Shown: in pieces, positions 1-8,711 of the stretch
How the letters are laid out: each line of letters starts with the position of its first letter
Numbering within the stretch: the first letter of the stretch is position 1
Assembly (NCBI GenBank): GCA_035604135.1
Contig: DATNJB010000084.1
Coordinates: 34,653 to 98,652 of the forward strand
DNA length: 64,000 bases
Direction of reading: 5' to 3'
Source of the DNA: Poindextera sp035604135
Lineage (GTDB): Bacteria; Pseudomonadota; Alphaproteobacteria; Caulobacterales; Caulobacteraceae
Made by a program: the position numbers and the translations under genes
Notes under the pieces: generated by a model
The model's database searches: none
Seen by the model: the letters and a program-made list of their open reading frames with translations, nothing else
What the model was told of the DNA's origin: nothing

Positions 1-36
1 GATATGGGCGTGTTTCCCGGCGGAGGAGCCGCGTGA
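1..36 (+). CDS. 3' end of an upstream gene (partial)
   Basis: The first frame reads twelve codons ending in Ala-Ala-stop, with the TGA at 34-36 overlapping the GTG start of the next gene as GTGA. That overlap is typical of translational coupling, so an upstream gene in the same operon probably ends here. Too little remains to name the product. Confidence 0.4.
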   Translation, partial: DMGVFPGGGAA

Positions 37-989
37 CGCCCCTGCGTATAGGGTTGTTGGCGGCCTCGAAGATCGCCGTCGGCGCGGTGCTGGCGCCGGC
101 GAGCGAGCGCGATGACGTGGCGGTCACCGCCGTCGCCGCCCGCGATCCCGCGCGCGCCCGCGCCTATGCCGCAACGCATGGCATCCCGGCGGCGGCGGAA
201 AGCTATGACGCCCTCTTGGCGCGCGACGACATCGACGTCGTCTACATCGGCAACCCGATCGCCGGCCACGCCGAGTGGACCATCAAGGCGCTCCAGGCCG
301 GCAAGCCGGTGCTGTGCGAGAAGGCCTTCGCGCTGAACGCCGGGGAGGGCCGCGCCATGGTCGCCGCGGCCGAGGCCGCGGGGCTGCCGCTGTTGGAGGC
401 GTTCCACTACCGCTTCCACAACGTGATGCGCCGCGCCGAAGCCATCGTCGCCTCGGGCGAGCTCGGCCCGATCGTGCGCGCCGACGCCACCTTCGATGCG
501 GCCATCGCCTACGATTCCGACGAGATCCGCTGGCGCGCCGACCAGGGCGGCGGGGCGCTGGGCGACCTCGGCAGCTACCCCTCGCACGCGCTCCGAACCC
601 TGGCGGGCGAGGCGCGGGTGGTTTCCGCCGCGATCGAGATGCGGGAAGGGGTCGATGCGACGACGTCGGCGGAGCTGGCCTTCGCCGGCGGAGCCCCCGG
701 CAGCCTGCGTTGCTCGATGGTCGCCGAGCGCTTCGACGCCACGCTGAGCCTCGAGGGCGAGCGCGGACGCATGTCGATCCGCAACTATCTCGCCCCGCAA
801 GCCGGCTGCTCGTTCCGCGTGACGATCGGCGAGGCCATGCGCCAGGAGCCGGTCGATGGGCCGTCCACCTATGCCGCCCAGCTCGAGCATCTGGTGCAGG
901 TCATGCGCAATGGCGCCACGCCCCTGACCGGCGGGCGGGACGCCATCGCCAACCTTGCCCTGATGGACGCGATCCGCCAGGCGGCGTAG
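33..989 (+). CDS. Gfo/Idh/MocA family NAD(P)-dependent oxidoreductase
   Basis: A 318-residue protein with the two-domain layout of the Gfo/Idh/MocA family. The N-terminal Rossmann fold starts RIGLLAASKIA, followed by a GKPVLCEKAFAL segment where most members have EKP; here the Pro is Ala. The C-terminal half carries the substrate/dimerisation domain with the AFHYRFHN stretch. Such enzymes oxidise or reduce sugars, cyclitols or related polyols in the cytoplasm. The start is GTG at 33, preceded by GGAGGAG about five bases upstream, and overlaps the stop of an upstream frame. The next gene is a GH3 glycosidase 34 bases downstream on the same strand, so a role in processing the released sugar is plausible. 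The substrate cannot be told from sequence. Confidence 0.9.
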   Translation: MTPLRIGLLAASKIAVGAVLAPASERDDVAVTAVAARDPARARAYAATHGIPAAAESYDALLARDDIDVVYIGNPIAGHAEWTIKALQAGKPVLCEKAFALNAGEGRAMVAAAEAAGLPLLEAFHYRFHNVMRRAEAIVASGELGPIVRADATFDAAIAYDSDEIRWRADQGGGALGDLGSYPSHALRTLAGEARVVSAAIEMREGVDATTSAELAFAGGAPGSLRCSMVAERFDATLSLEGERGRMSIRNYLAPQAGCSFRVTIGEAMRQEPVDGPSTYAAQLEHLVQVMRNGATPLTGGRDAIANLALMDAIRQAA

Positions 990-1023
990 CACGTCCGAAA
1001 AACCTGGAAGGGAGCCCGCCGCC

Positions 1024-3522
1024 ATGGCGTCCGACGTCGCGACCGAAAAGCCGGCCGTCTACCAGGACCCGGCCAGTCCGCTCGGGGCCCGGGTCGGGGA
1101 CCTGCTCGCGCGCCTGACGCTGGACGAGAAGGTCGCGCTGATGGCCGGCGCCGAGGCGTTCAAGCTGATGGGCGTCGAGCGGCTGGGCGTGCCGCGGCTG
1201 GGGATGAGCGACGGACCGACCGGCGTGCGCTCGAACACCGGCCAAATGGCGACCGTCTTTCCCGTGGCCGCGGCGCTGGCCGCGACCTTCAACCCGGAGG
1301 TGACGCGCGAGGTCGGCGCGGCGATCGCGCGCGAGGCCAAAGCGCTGGGCGAACAGGTGGTGCTGGCCCCGACCATCAACATCGTGCGCACGCCGCTGTG
1401 GGGCCGCAACTTCGAGACCTATTCCGAGGACCCCTATCTCACCGCCGAGCTCGGCATCGGCTTCGTGGGCGGGCTGCAGGGCGAGGGGATCGGGGCGTCG
1501 CTGAAACACTACGCCGCCAACAATCAGGAAGAACGGCGGATGGACGTCAGCGTCCAGGTCGACGAGCGGACCCTGCGCGAAATCTACCTCTCGGCCTTCG
1601 AGGCGGTGGTGAAGGCGACCAATCCCTGGACCGTGATGGCCTCGTACAACAAGCTGCGCGGGACCTACGCCACCGCCAACAGCCACCTGCTGCAGGACAT
1701 CCTGAAAGGCGAGTGGGGCTACGACGGCGTCGTCGTGTCCGACTGGGGCGGCGTGCATTCGACCGAGCCGGCGGCGAACGGCGGCCTCGACCTGGAGATG
1801 CCAGGGCCGGCCAATTACTTCGGCGACCGGCTGGTGAGCGCGGTCAAGGCCGGCGCGGTCGAGCCGGCGCGGATCGACGATGCGGCGCGGCGTCTGGTCC
1901 GGCTCATCCTGCGCGCCGGGCTCCTGGACGGCGCCCACCCCGAGGGCGAGCTGCGCAGCGAACGGCATCGTGCGATTGCGCGCCGCGCGGCGCAGGAAGG
2001 CATCGTCCTTTTGAAGAACGACGGCGGCCTGCTGCCGCTGGCCGCCGAGACGATCACATCGATCGCCGTCATCGGTCCGAACGCCAACTTCGTCCGCCTG
2101 CAGGGCGACGGCTCGAGCCGCGTGTCGACCGATCGCTGGCTGACTCCGGTGGAGAGCCTGGCCGCGCGGCTGCCCAAGGCGCACGTGGTCTACGAGCAGG
2201 GCTGCGACGCCGAGCCCGTGCCGCCGCAAGCGCAGCCGCGCATGTTCTCGCCGACCCAGATGCGCGAGGCGCCGGGCCTGGCCGCCGAATATTTCGAGCA
2301 CGCCGATTTCTCCGGCGAGCCGATCCGCACCAGCCACGAGCGGCGCCTGTTCCGCTGGGTCTCGACGCGCGGACCGCGCCACATCGCCAATCGCTTCGCC
2401 GCCCTGCGCTGGAGCGGCTTCTTCTGGCCGGAGATGGATGGCGTCCACGAGTTCTCCGTCCGCGGCGACGGGGCCTGTCGCCTCACCGTCGGCGACGCGA
2501 CGATCATCGACCTCGGCGATCCGGGTCAGGAGGACTTCGACCACCCGACCAGCGCGGTGGCCCTGCGCCGGACCGCAGGCGTCGAGCTCAGAGCCGGCCT
2601 GTCCTACCCCTTCAGCCTCGAATACGAGTGGGCGACGGCGCGGTCGGGCGACAGCTTCGAGACCCTGTCGCTTGGCGTGCGCCAGCCGCCGGGGGAGACG
2701 GAGAAGGCGATCGCCGCCGCCCGCGCGGCCGACGTCGCCGTTGTCGTGGTCGGCTCCGCCTCGACCACGGAATCGGAGGGCTACGACCGGCGCGACATCA
2801 AGCTGCCGGGCGACCAGGACCTGCTGGTCGAGCAGATCGCCGCCGCCAACCCGCGCACTATCGTCGTCGTCAACGCCGGCGCCGCGATGGCCATGCCCTG
2901 GATCGACAAGGTTCCGGCCCTGCTGCAGCTGTGGTTGCCCGGCGAGGAAGGGCCCGACGCGCTGACCGACATCCTGCTGGGCGTCGTCTCGCCATCCGGC
3001 CGCCTGCCCGTGACCTTCCCCAAGCGCATCGAGGACAGCTCGGCCTATGGATTCTACCCGGGCGCCGACACGGTGACCTATGGCGAGGGGCTGAATGTTG
3101 GCTATCGCCACTTCGACCAGAAGGGCATCGCACCGCTGTTCGCCTTCGGCCACGGCCTGACGTACTCGACGTTCGACTACGCGGGTCTGAGCGTCGCGGC
3201 GGCCGTGGCGATCGGGCAGCCCGTGTCTGTCTCGCTGACGCTGACCAACGCCGGCGCGCGCGCCGCGAGCGAGGTCGTGCAGGTGTATGTCGGGCCGGTC
3301 GCCCCGCACCGGCCGACGCCGCCGAAGGCTTTGCGCGCCTTCGCCAAGGTCGCGCTCGCGCCTGGCGAGAGCCGCACCGTGGCGCTCAGCATCGAGCCCC
3401 GCGCCTTCGCCCGCTACGACGACGATGATGACCGCTGGGTCATCGATCCCGGCGCCTACGACATCCTCATTGGCGCCTCGGCGGTCGACATCCGCCTGCA
3501 GCAACGGATCACACTGGGCTGA
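1024..3522 (+). CDS. GH3 family beta-glucosidase with PA14 domain
   Basis: An 832-residue glycoside hydrolase family 3 protein. The (beta/alpha)8 domain spans about residues 20-290 and carries the nucleophile motif VVVSDWGGVHST, where the Asp of SDW is the expected catalytic base. A GH3 C-terminal sandwich domain follows, interrupted by a PA14-like beta insert (about residues 415-555, beginning LAAEYFEHADFSG), and a fibronectin III-like domain closes the protein. This order is that of bacterial broad-specificity beta-glucosidases. No signal peptide is visible, so the enzyme is probably cytoplasmic and acts on imported oligosaccharides or glycosides. ATG at 1024 follows a GGGAG. It lies just downstream of a MocA-type oxidoreductase and converges on a DeoR-type regulator. 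Confidence 0.93.
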   Translation: MASDVATEKPAVYQDPASPLGARVGDLLARLTLDEKVALMAGAEAFKLMGVERLGVPRLGMSDGPTGVRSNTGQMATVFPVAAALAATFNPEVTREVGAAIAREAKALGEQVVLAPTINIVRTPLWGRNFETYSEDPYLTAELGIGFVGGLQGEGIGASLKHYAANNQEERRMDVSVQVDERTLREIYLSAFEAVVKATNPWTVMASYNKLRGTYATANSHLLQDILKGEWGYDGVVVSDWGGVHSTEPAANGGLDLEMPGPANYFGDRLVSAVKAGAVEPARIDDAARRLVRLILRAGLLDGAHPEGELRSERHRAIARRAAQEGIVLLKNDGGLLPLAAETITSIAVIGPNANFVRLQGDGSSRVSTDRWLTPVESLAARLPKAHVVYEQGCDAEPVPPQAQPRMFSPTQMREAPGLAAEYFEHADFSGEPIRTSHERRLFRWVSTRGPRHIANRFAALRWSGFFWPEMDGVHEFSVRGDGACRLTVGDATIIDLGDPGQEDFDHPTSAVALRRTAGVELRAGLSYPFSLEYEWATARSGDSFETLSLGVRQPPGETEKAIAAARAADVAVVVVGSASTTESEGYDRRDIKLPGDQDLLVEQIAAANPRTIVVVNAGAAMAMPWIDKVPALLQLWLPGEEGPDALTDILLGVVSPSGRLPVTFPKRIEDSSAYGFYPGADTVTYGEGLNVGYRHFDQKGIAPLFAFGHGLTYSTFDYAGLSVAAAVAIGQPVSVSLTLTNAGARAASEVVQVYVGPVAPHRPTPPKALRAFAKVALAPGESRTVALSIEPRAFARYDDDDDRWVIDPGAYDILIGASAVDIRLQQRITLG

Positions 3523-3533
3523 AGAAAGATTCT

Positions 3534-3578
3534 ACCGCAGAGCCTGCGTTCTCTGCGCTTCTCTGCGCGCTCTGCGGT
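3534..3578. repeat. Palindromic element between convergent genes (copy 1)
   Basis: Perfect 9-base arms ACCGCAGAG (3534-3542) and CTCTGCGGT (3570-3578) enclose a loop made of TCTCTGCG-type direct repeats. The element is followed by TAAAA. It sits between the stops of the GH3 gene and the DeoR-type gene and resembles the palindromes at 23396-23477 and 26561-26661. It could form a transcript-ending hairpin for either gene. Confidence 0.7.
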
Positions 3579-3592
3579 AAAACTTCGCACGG

Positions 3593-4372
3593 CTACCGCG
3601 CGACGATCACATCGATGTCGTGCGCCCGCATGAGATCGAGGTCGCTCTCGCGCACGCCGGCGTCGGTGATCACCGTGTCGATCTCGTCGAGGCCGCAGAC
3701 GACGAAGGCGGCGGCGCTGCGGAACTTCGAAGAGTCGACCAGCACGACCAGCTGGTTGGCCTTGTCCATCAGCTTCTGCTCGGCCTGGATCAGCACCACG
3801 TCGGCCTGCATCAGCCCGCGCGGGCCGATTGCGGCGGCGCCCATGAACAGCTTGGAAGCATGGTAGCGGTTGATGCCGTCGTCCTCGAACGGGCTGAGGA
3901 TGATGTTCTGTTCACGGAAGACCGCACCGCCCGGCACCGAGACCCGCGCGCCCGGCTGCGGCAAAAGCTCGCCAACGATATGCAGCGAGTTGGTCAGCAC
4001 CTGCAGGTTCAGCCCCTCGAGGTGGGCGCACATCTGGAAGGTGGTCGTCCCGCCGTCGATGATGATCGCCTCGCCGCGCGCGCAGAGCTTGGCGGCGGCG
4101 CGGCCGATGGCGGCCTTCTGCAGCGCGTGCCTGGTCTTGTTCTCCTCGAACGGCGCGCCGACCAGCCGGTCGCTGGGAATGGGCTTGGCGCCATTGCGCA
4201 GGCGCGCGCCGCCCCGCACCCGCTCGATCACGCCTTCGGCGTCGAGGCGCTCGAGATCGCGGCGGATCGTCGCCGAGGAGGCCTCGAGCCTGTCGCACAG
4301 CTGCTTGAAGGAGACGAAGCCCTGGCTGTTCAAGAGCCGGGTGATCTCGGCGTCGCGTTCGGCCGCGTGCAT
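3593..4372 (-). CDS. DeoR/GlpR family transcriptional regulator
   Basis: A 259-residue regulator. Residues 1-58 are a DeoR-type winged helix (SSATIRRDLERLDAEGVIERVRGG). The remainder is a DeoR C-terminal sensor of the ISOCOT fold with the phospho-sugar loop IIIDGGTTTFQM near residue 100. Members are usually repressors of sugar-use genes that respond to a phosphorylated sugar. It converges on the GH3 beta-glucosidase and MocA oxidoreductase genes, so these are the natural candidate targets, though no operator could be assigned. The ATG start begins MHAAERDAEI, just before the helix-turn-helix, as expected. Confidence 0.9.
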   Translation of the reverse strand: MHAAERDAEITRLLNSQGFVSFKQLCDRLEASSATIRRDLERLDAEGVIERVRGGARLRNGAKPIPSDRLVGAPFEENKTRHALQKAAIGRAAAKLCARGEAIIIDGGTTTFQMCAHLEGLNLQVLTNSLHIVGELLPQPGARVSVPGGAVFREQNIILSPFEDDGINRYHASKLFMGAAAIGPRGLMQADVVLIQAEQKLMDKANQLVVLVDSSKFRSAAAFVVCGLDEIDTVITDAGVRESDLDLMRAHDIDVIVAR

Positions 4373-4516
4373 CCCTTGCCTTTGCCGGAAATCTTTGACG
4401 GTTAGGTTAGCACCTCCCGCTCCCGCTTGTGGAGAGGCGCCGGCCCCGGTAGCCCTGGCCCATGATCCTGCACTGCCTGCGGCATGGCGCGTCGGTCGAC
4501 GCGCTTAAGATCTGAC

Positions 4517-4554
4517 GAAGAACGGCCGGCCGTCCCGCAGGGAACAGCCGGCCG
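4517..4554 (-). terminator. Rho-independent terminator of the thiolase gene
   Basis: Arms CGGCCGGC (4523-4530) and GCCGGCCG (4547-4554) form a perfect 8-bp stem, extended by an inner TCCC/GGGA pairing. On the minus strand the hairpin is followed by TTCTTC. It lies 22 bases past the stop of the minus-strand thiolase gene. Confidence 0.7.
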
Positions 4555-4575
4555 AATTTGACGCTGGCGGAGGTC

Positions 4576-5751
4576 TCAGGTGTAGGCTTCGAACAGGCCC
4601 GCGCCGCCCATGCCGCCGCCGATGCACATGGTGACGACGGCGTACTTGCCTTTGCCGCGCCGCTTCATCTCCTGAAGGACGTGGCCGGTCAGCCGCGCGC
4701 CGGTCATCCCGAACGGATGGCCGATCGCGATCGAGCCGCCGTTGACGTTGTACAGCTCCGGATCGATGCCGAGCGTGTCGCGGCAGTAGAGGCACTGCGA
4801 GGCGAACGCCTCGTTCAGCTCCCACAGGTCGATGTCGTCGACCTTGAGGCCATGGCGCTCGAGCAGACGCGGCACGGCGTAGACCGGGCCGATGCCCATC
4901 TCGTCGGGCTTGCAGCCGGCGACGGCCCAACCCCTGAACGCGCCGAGCGGCTCGAGGCCGCGGCGCTCGGCTTCCTTGGCTTCCATCAGCACCACTGCGG
5001 CGGCCCCGTCGGAGAGCTGCGAGGCGTTGCCGGCGGTGATGAACTTGCCGGGACCCTTGACCGGCTCAAGCTTGGCGAGGCCCTCGAGGGTCGTGTCAGG
5101 ACGATTGCACTCGTCGCGATCGACCACGTAGTCGACGATCGTCTCTTCCTTCGTCTCCCGATCGACCTTCTTCATCTTGGTCTTCAGGGGGACGATCTCG
5201 TCCTTGTACTTGCCGGCCTGCTGGGCCGAGGCCATCCGGCGCTGGGATTCGAGCGAGAACTCGTCCTGGTACTCGCGGCTGATCTTGTAGCGCTCGGCCA
5301 CGATATCGGCCGTGTCGATCATCGCCATGTGGATGTCGGGGTACATCTCCATCAGGCGCGGGTCGTTGTTCTCGCGCGCGCCGCCGCCGCCCGGGAAGCT
5401 GATCGACTCCACGCCGCCAGCGACCACGCAGCTGGCGCCGTCATCGACGATGTAGCGCGATGCCATGGCGATCGACTGCAGACCGGACGAACAGAAGCGG
5501 TTGATGGTCACGCCAGAGGTGGTGATCGGCAGCCCGGCCAGCAGCGCGGCGTTGCGGCCGAGATTGCCGGCGCCGTGCGCGACGTTGCCCATGAAGGAGT
5601 CCTCGACCGCTTCCTTCTCGACCTTGGCCCTCTCGACCGCGTGCTTCACGGCGTGGGCGGCCATGGTGACCGTGGGCGTGATGTTGAACCCGCCGCGGCC
5701 CGATTTGGCGAGGCCCGTGCGGGCGTAGGAAACAACAACGGCTTCACGCAT
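4576..5751 (-). CDS. Acetyl-CoA C-acyltransferase (thiolase)
   Basis: A 391-residue thiolase, the usual length of the family. The nucleophilic Cys is in NRFCSSGLQSI (about residue 87), the catalytic His in GHPFGMTGARL, and the second Cys in MCIGGGMGGAGLFE at the C terminus, so all catalytic elements are present. It makes or cleaves beta-ketoacyl-CoA in fatty-acid or related degradation in the cytoplasm. An upstream in-frame ATG exists 14 codons earlier, but the ATG at 5751 (MREAVVVSYARTG) matches the family start and has AGGAGGAAG at proper spacing. It stands alone, with a terminator after it and a repeat-bearing gap before it. Confidence 0.93.
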   Translation of the reverse strand: MREAVVVSYARTGLAKSGRGGFNITPTVTMAAHAVKHAVERAKVEKEAVEDSFMGNVAHGAGNLGRNAALLAGLPITTSGVTINRFCSSGLQSIAMASRYIVDDGASCVVAGGVESISFPGGGGARENNDPRLMEMYPDIHMAMIDTADIVAERYKISREYQDEFSLESQRRMASAQQAGKYKDEIVPLKTKMKKVDRETKEETIVDYVVDRDECNRPDTTLEGLAKLEPVKGPGKFITAGNASQLSDGAAAVVLMEAKEAERRGLEPLGAFRGWAVAGCKPDEMGIGPVYAVPRLLERHGLKVDDIDLWELNEAFASQCLYCRDTLGIDPELYNVNGGSIAIGHPFGMTGARLTGHVLQEMKRRGKGKYAVVTMCIGGGMGGAGLFEAYT

Positions 5752-6089
5752 GAATCTCTTCCTCCTGGAAATGCATTGGTGGCCTTTGCCCAAGTCTTAG
5801 AACCGTCGCGGCCGAAAAGCGAATCACGGCTTGGGGCGGGGCCCCCGCCGTTTTGACCGGCTCGCCGTCGTCCGTTCGGGCAGCGACGGGGGAGCGCGTT
5901 GAAATTAGGCAGAGTGCGGTCGCGGCGCTGCAGGATGGCGCCTTCTCCCCTCGCGGGAGAAGGTGGACCGCGACAGCGGGCCGGATGAGGGGCCGCGCCG
6001 ATGTTGGACGACTATCCTCTTGAGAAGCTAGCCGAAAAGGTCCGCGCGGGGCCCGGGGAGGGAGCCTCCGCCGACCAATCTAGCGTGCG
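5752..6089. other. Intergenic region with a dispersed-type hairpin repeat
   Basis: This 338-base gap lies between the thiolase start and the end of the chemotaxis operon. It holds a perfect hairpin, CCTTCTCCC (5941-5949) and GGGAGAAGG (5955-5963) with a CTCGC loop, then CCGC-GACA-GCGG (5968-5979) and GGATGAGG. This arrangement matches a mosaic repeat that I recall as common between genes of alphaproteobacteria. A 30-codon frame at 6001-6093 is present but has no supporting evidence. Confidence 0.6.
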
Positions 6090-6395
6090 CTAAAACGCCT
6101 CAAACTCGCCGGCGGCGGGCTCAACCCTGGCAGGCGTCGACGAGGAGCCTGCGCTGGCGGCGCCAAGGGCCGCGGCGGCCTGGCCGACCGTGCGCGCGAG
6201 ACGGGTGAGGCGTTGGCTGATGTAGTCGATCGCCTGCGCCTCCTCGATGGCGGCGTGGTCGATGCGTTCGCCGGCCTTGCTCACAAGATCGCCAAGCGTC
6301 TCCTGCAGCCGATCGGCCTTCCACACCAGTTGGCGCAGCTCCCGCTCGACGTCGATCAGCACTTCGCCGAGACCCACTTCGATCGGCTCGCTCAT
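6090..6395 (-). CDS. Small chemotaxis-operon protein of unknown function
   Basis: A 101-residue predicted soluble protein with a mostly helical central part (residues 10-80, heptad-like leucines and alanines) and a Ser/Thr/Ala-rich tail. It is the last gene of the chemotaxis operon and its ATG overlaps the cheD stop as ATGA, so co-translation is very likely. The position after cheD corresponds to where Caulobacter carries small che-associated genes such as cheU, but I cannot show homology. A role as adaptor or structural partner of the array is only an inference from position. Confidence 0.7.
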   Translation of the reverse strand: MSEPIEVGLGEVLIDVERELRQLVWKADRLQETLGDLVSKAGERIDHAAIEEAQAIDYISQRLTRLARTVGQAAAALGAASAGSSSTPARVEPAAGEFEAF

Positions 6396-6955
6396 TCGAA
6401 CAGCTCCACGGCGCCCCAGTCGGGCGCGGGCGGCCGGGTCGCGGTTTCGGCGGCGAAGACAGCGTCCTCGCCGCGGATCAGCCTGAGTTGGCGCACGCGC
6501 CCGCCCACCGGCCAGTATTGGATGCGGCGTGCGTGCGGCCCGCGCACGCTGCCGCCGTCGAGGCTGATGCCTTCACGGCGCAGGAATCCACGAGCGAACG
6601 CGATGTTCTGGCCGCCGATGTCGTAAAAGCGGCCGACCAGCCGGGCGCCCCCGAACAGCTTGGCGCTCAGCCGCTCGCGCCGCGCCCCCTGGGCGAAAAG
6701 GCCGTTCAGAAGGAGCTCCATGGCGTAGGCCCCGTAGCGGAAGGCGTCCGGCCCATCGCTCGCCTCCCCCTCGGGCAGCAGGAAGTGGTTCATCCCGCCG
6801 ACGCCGGCCAGCGGATCGCGAACGCAGGCGGCCACGCAGCTGCCGAGCGTGGTGGTGAGCACGACGTTGGGCTCCCTGGTCACGTGGTACTGGCCCTGGA
6901 CGATGTGGATGCGCCGCTCGCGCGGGTCCCTGCGCTGGTGGTGGCGCGCGCTCAT
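6392..6955 (-). CDS. cheD: CheD chemoreceptor glutamine deamidase
   Basis: A 187-residue CheD. The catalytic Cys lies in the conserved TTLGSCVAACVRDP segment, with the His in GGMNHFLLPEG, the typical CheD dyad. CheD deamidates glutamines on chemoreceptors and, in some species, is controlled by CheC or CheY. The start at 6955 (MSARHHQRRDPRE) overlaps the stop of the upstream cheY as ATGA, and its own stop overlaps the next start in the same way. It is slightly longer than many CheD proteins because of the basic N-terminal extension. Confidence 0.92.
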   Translation of the reverse strand: MSARHHQRRDPRERRIHIVQGQYHVTREPNVVLTTTLGSCVAACVRDPLAGVGGMNHFLLPEGEASDGPDAFRYGAYAMELLLNGLFAQGARRERLSAKLFGGARLVGRFYDIGGQNIAFARGFLRREGISLDGGSVRGPHARRIQYWPVGGRVRQLRLIRGEDAVFAAETATRPPAPDWGAVELFE

Positions 6956-7341
6956 GTCAGCGGCCCGAAGACGGCTTCGATCTTGCGGCGGAGCGTCGCC
7001 ATGGTGAAGGGCTTGACCAGGTAGTTGTTGACGCCGGCGGCGATCGCCTCCCTCACCAGCTCCGCTTCCCCACGGCCGGTCAGCATGATGAAGCCGACGC
7101 CGTGCAGGTTCGGCTCGGCGCGCATGGCGCGGAGCAGCGCAAGCCCGTCCATCACCGGCATGTTCATGTCGGAGATGACCAGATGCACCGGCTGCTGACG
7201 CAGGGTCTCCAGCGCCTCGCGGCCATCGGCGCATTCGCTCACCTGTCCGCAGCCGAGCTCGTTCAAACTTGTGCGCACGAGGTTGCGCATCGAGCGCTGG
7301 TCGTCGACCACCATGACCTGCATGTCCGCGGCGGCCGGCAT
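6952..7341 (-). CDS. cheY: CheY-type response regulator (second copy)
   Basis: A 129-residue single-domain receiver. The acidic pair is in MVVDDQRSM, the phospho-acceptor Asp in LVISDMNMP, the switch Thr in FIMLTGRG and the Lys in YLVKPFT. It would be phosphorylated by the CheA of the same operon and act on the flagellar motor or as a phosphate sink. The start at 7341 (MPAAADMQVMVVDD) is chosen because the receiver begins at once after it; it lies five bases past the cheR stop. A second CheY is at the other end of the operon. Confidence 0.93.
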   Translation of the reverse strand: MPAAADMQVMVVDDQRSMRNLVRTSLNELGCGQVSECADGREALETLRQQPVHLVISDMNMPVMDGLALLRAMRAEPNLHGVGFIMLTGRGEAELVREAIAAGVNNYLVKPFTMATLRRKIEAVFGPLT

Positions 7342-7345
7342 CGGC

Positions 7346-8236
7346 TCAGGCGTCCGCAGCCGGCGTGCGGCGATAGATGGTGTGGCCGACCGCCTGGAAG
7401 TCGGTGCTGACGACGCGCTCGGAATGGCCGAGATAGAGCAGCCCTTCGGGCGTGAGCATCGGCGCCAAGCGGCGCCAGAGCTCGCTGCGGACATGCTCCT
7501 CGAAATAGATCGCGACGTTTCGGCAGAAGATGGTCTGGAAGGGGCCGCGCATCGGCCAGGCGCCGTTCAGGTTCAGCGACTTGAAGGCGACCAGCGCGCG
7601 CAGCTCTTCGCCAACGCTCCACTGACGCTCGCCGCGCCGGTCGCGATCTCGCCCGAACCAGCGGCGGCGCAGGGCCCGGTCGATGGGCGAGACGGCATGG
7701 TCGCTGTAGAGCCCCTCGCGCGCCTGTTCGAGCATGCTCTCGTCGATGTCGGTGGCCAGGATCCTGACGTCGAGCCGCGCGGCCTCGGGGCACGCAGCCA
7801 GCACCGTGAGCGCGAGCGAGTAGGCCTCCTCGCCCGAGGAGCAGCCGGCCGACCAGAGCCGCACCCGCCCGCCCCGCCGCGCACGGTCGACCAGGAGCGG
7901 CAGCTGGTGCTTGCGAAAATGGTCGTAGTGGTGCGGCTCGCGGAAGAAGCGCGTGACATTGGTGGTCAGGGCCGCGGCCATGGCCTGCCGCTCCTCGCGC
8001 CCCGAGACCTGGCCGACGATGATGCAGTAGTCCTTGAAGCTCCTTAGGCCCAGCGCGCGCAGGCGTCTGACCAGGCGGGAATAGACCAGCGGGGCCTTGG
8101 TCTCGTTGAGCGTGATGCCGAGGTCGTCGTGCAGCATGCGCGCGATGCGGCGGAAGTCGGCGCGCGTGAACGGATAGTCGCCGGCGACCAGCTCTTGCGC
8201 CAGCGCGGCGGGTTGCGGGTCGGGCGCGACCGTCAT
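7346..8236 (-). CDS. cheR: CheR chemoreceptor methyltransferase
   Basis: A 296-residue CheR. Residues 15-75 are the helical N-terminal domain (YPFTRADFRRIARMLHDD) and the rest is the SAM-dependent methyltransferase domain with LWSAGCSSGEEAYSLA (SAM loop), ILATDIDESML and IFCRNVAIYF motifs. It methylates glutamates on chemoreceptors. The start ATG overlaps the cheW stop as ATGA. The receptor in this operon ends in a GWEEF-type pentapeptide, a likely docking site for this enzyme. The opposing methylesterase CheB is not found next to it. Confidence 0.94.
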   Translation of the reverse strand: MTVAPDPQPAALAQELVAGDYPFTRADFRRIARMLHDDLGITLNETKAPLVYSRLVRRLRALGLRSFKDYCIIVGQVSGREERQAMAAALTTNVTRFFREPHHYDHFRKHQLPLLVDRARRGGRVRLWSAGCSSGEEAYSLALTVLAACPEAARLDVRILATDIDESMLEQAREGLYSDHAVSPIDRALRRRWFGRDRDRRGERQWSVGEELRALVAFKSLNLNGAWPMRGPFQTIFCRNVAIYFEEHVRSELWRRLAPMLTPEGLLYLGHSERVVSTDFQAVGHTIYRRTPAADA

Positions 8237-8697
8237 GCGGCTTGGCTGCCTGTGTCGAGGGGCGGAATCAGGTTGTCGAGCGCCACCAGGCTGATCAGCC
8301 GATCCTCGTCGGTCAGAAGGCCGGTGACGAAGGCGCTCGCCGCCTCGCCGGTCAGGTCGGGCGGCTGCTGCAGCGCGTCGGGCGCGACCGCGACGATGTC
8401 GCAGACCGCGTCGACGAGCACGCCGACCAGACGCCCGGCGATCGAGACCACGATGATCACGTGCCTGGCCGTGGCCTCGGCGGGGGGAAGCCCCAGGCGG
8501 GCGGCCATGTCGACGATCGGCAGCACCTGGCCGCGCAGGTTGATCACACCGGTGACGAACAACGGCGACTGCGGCAGCGGCGTTGGCGGCGACCAGCCGC
8601 GAATCTCGCGCACGGCCATGATGTCGACGCAGAAAAACTGCTCGCCGACGCGGAAGCTGATCAGCTCTCGCTGGGCCTCGTTCGCGGATTCGGACAT
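8233..8697 (-). CDS. cheW: CheW coupling protein
   Basis: A 154-residue CheW with the single beta-barrel domain: LISFRVGEQFFCVDIMAVREI at the start and FVTGVINLRGQVLPIVDMAARLGL in the middle, the classical VxNLRGxxxPVxD signature. It bridges the receptor and the CheA P5 domain in the signalling array. It lies 14 bases after cheA and overlaps cheR by four bases. Confidence 0.94.
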   Translation of the reverse strand: MSESANEAQRELISFRVGEQFFCVDIMAVREIRGWSPPTPLPQSPLFVTGVINLRGQVLPIVDMAARLGLPPAEATARHVIIVVSIAGRLVGVLVDAVCDIVAVAPDALQQPPDLTGEAASAFVTGLLTDEDRLISLVALDNLIPPLDTGSQAA

Positions 8698-8711
8698 GGC
8701 GGCGGCCTCCT

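Noticed and set aside
901..3504. An 867-codon open frame on the minus strand opposite the GH3 gene
   Set aside because: It mirrors a well-supported GH3 protein, is low-complexity Arg/Gly/His-rich, and results from high GC at third positions.
4558..5856. A 432-codon plus-strand frame opposite the thiolase
   Set aside because: Antisense to a complete thiolase with all catalytic motifs; composition is not protein-like.
6001..6093. A 30-codon frame in the gap after the che operon
   Set aside because: No ribosome site and no recognisable features; it also overlaps the end of the che-operon small gene.
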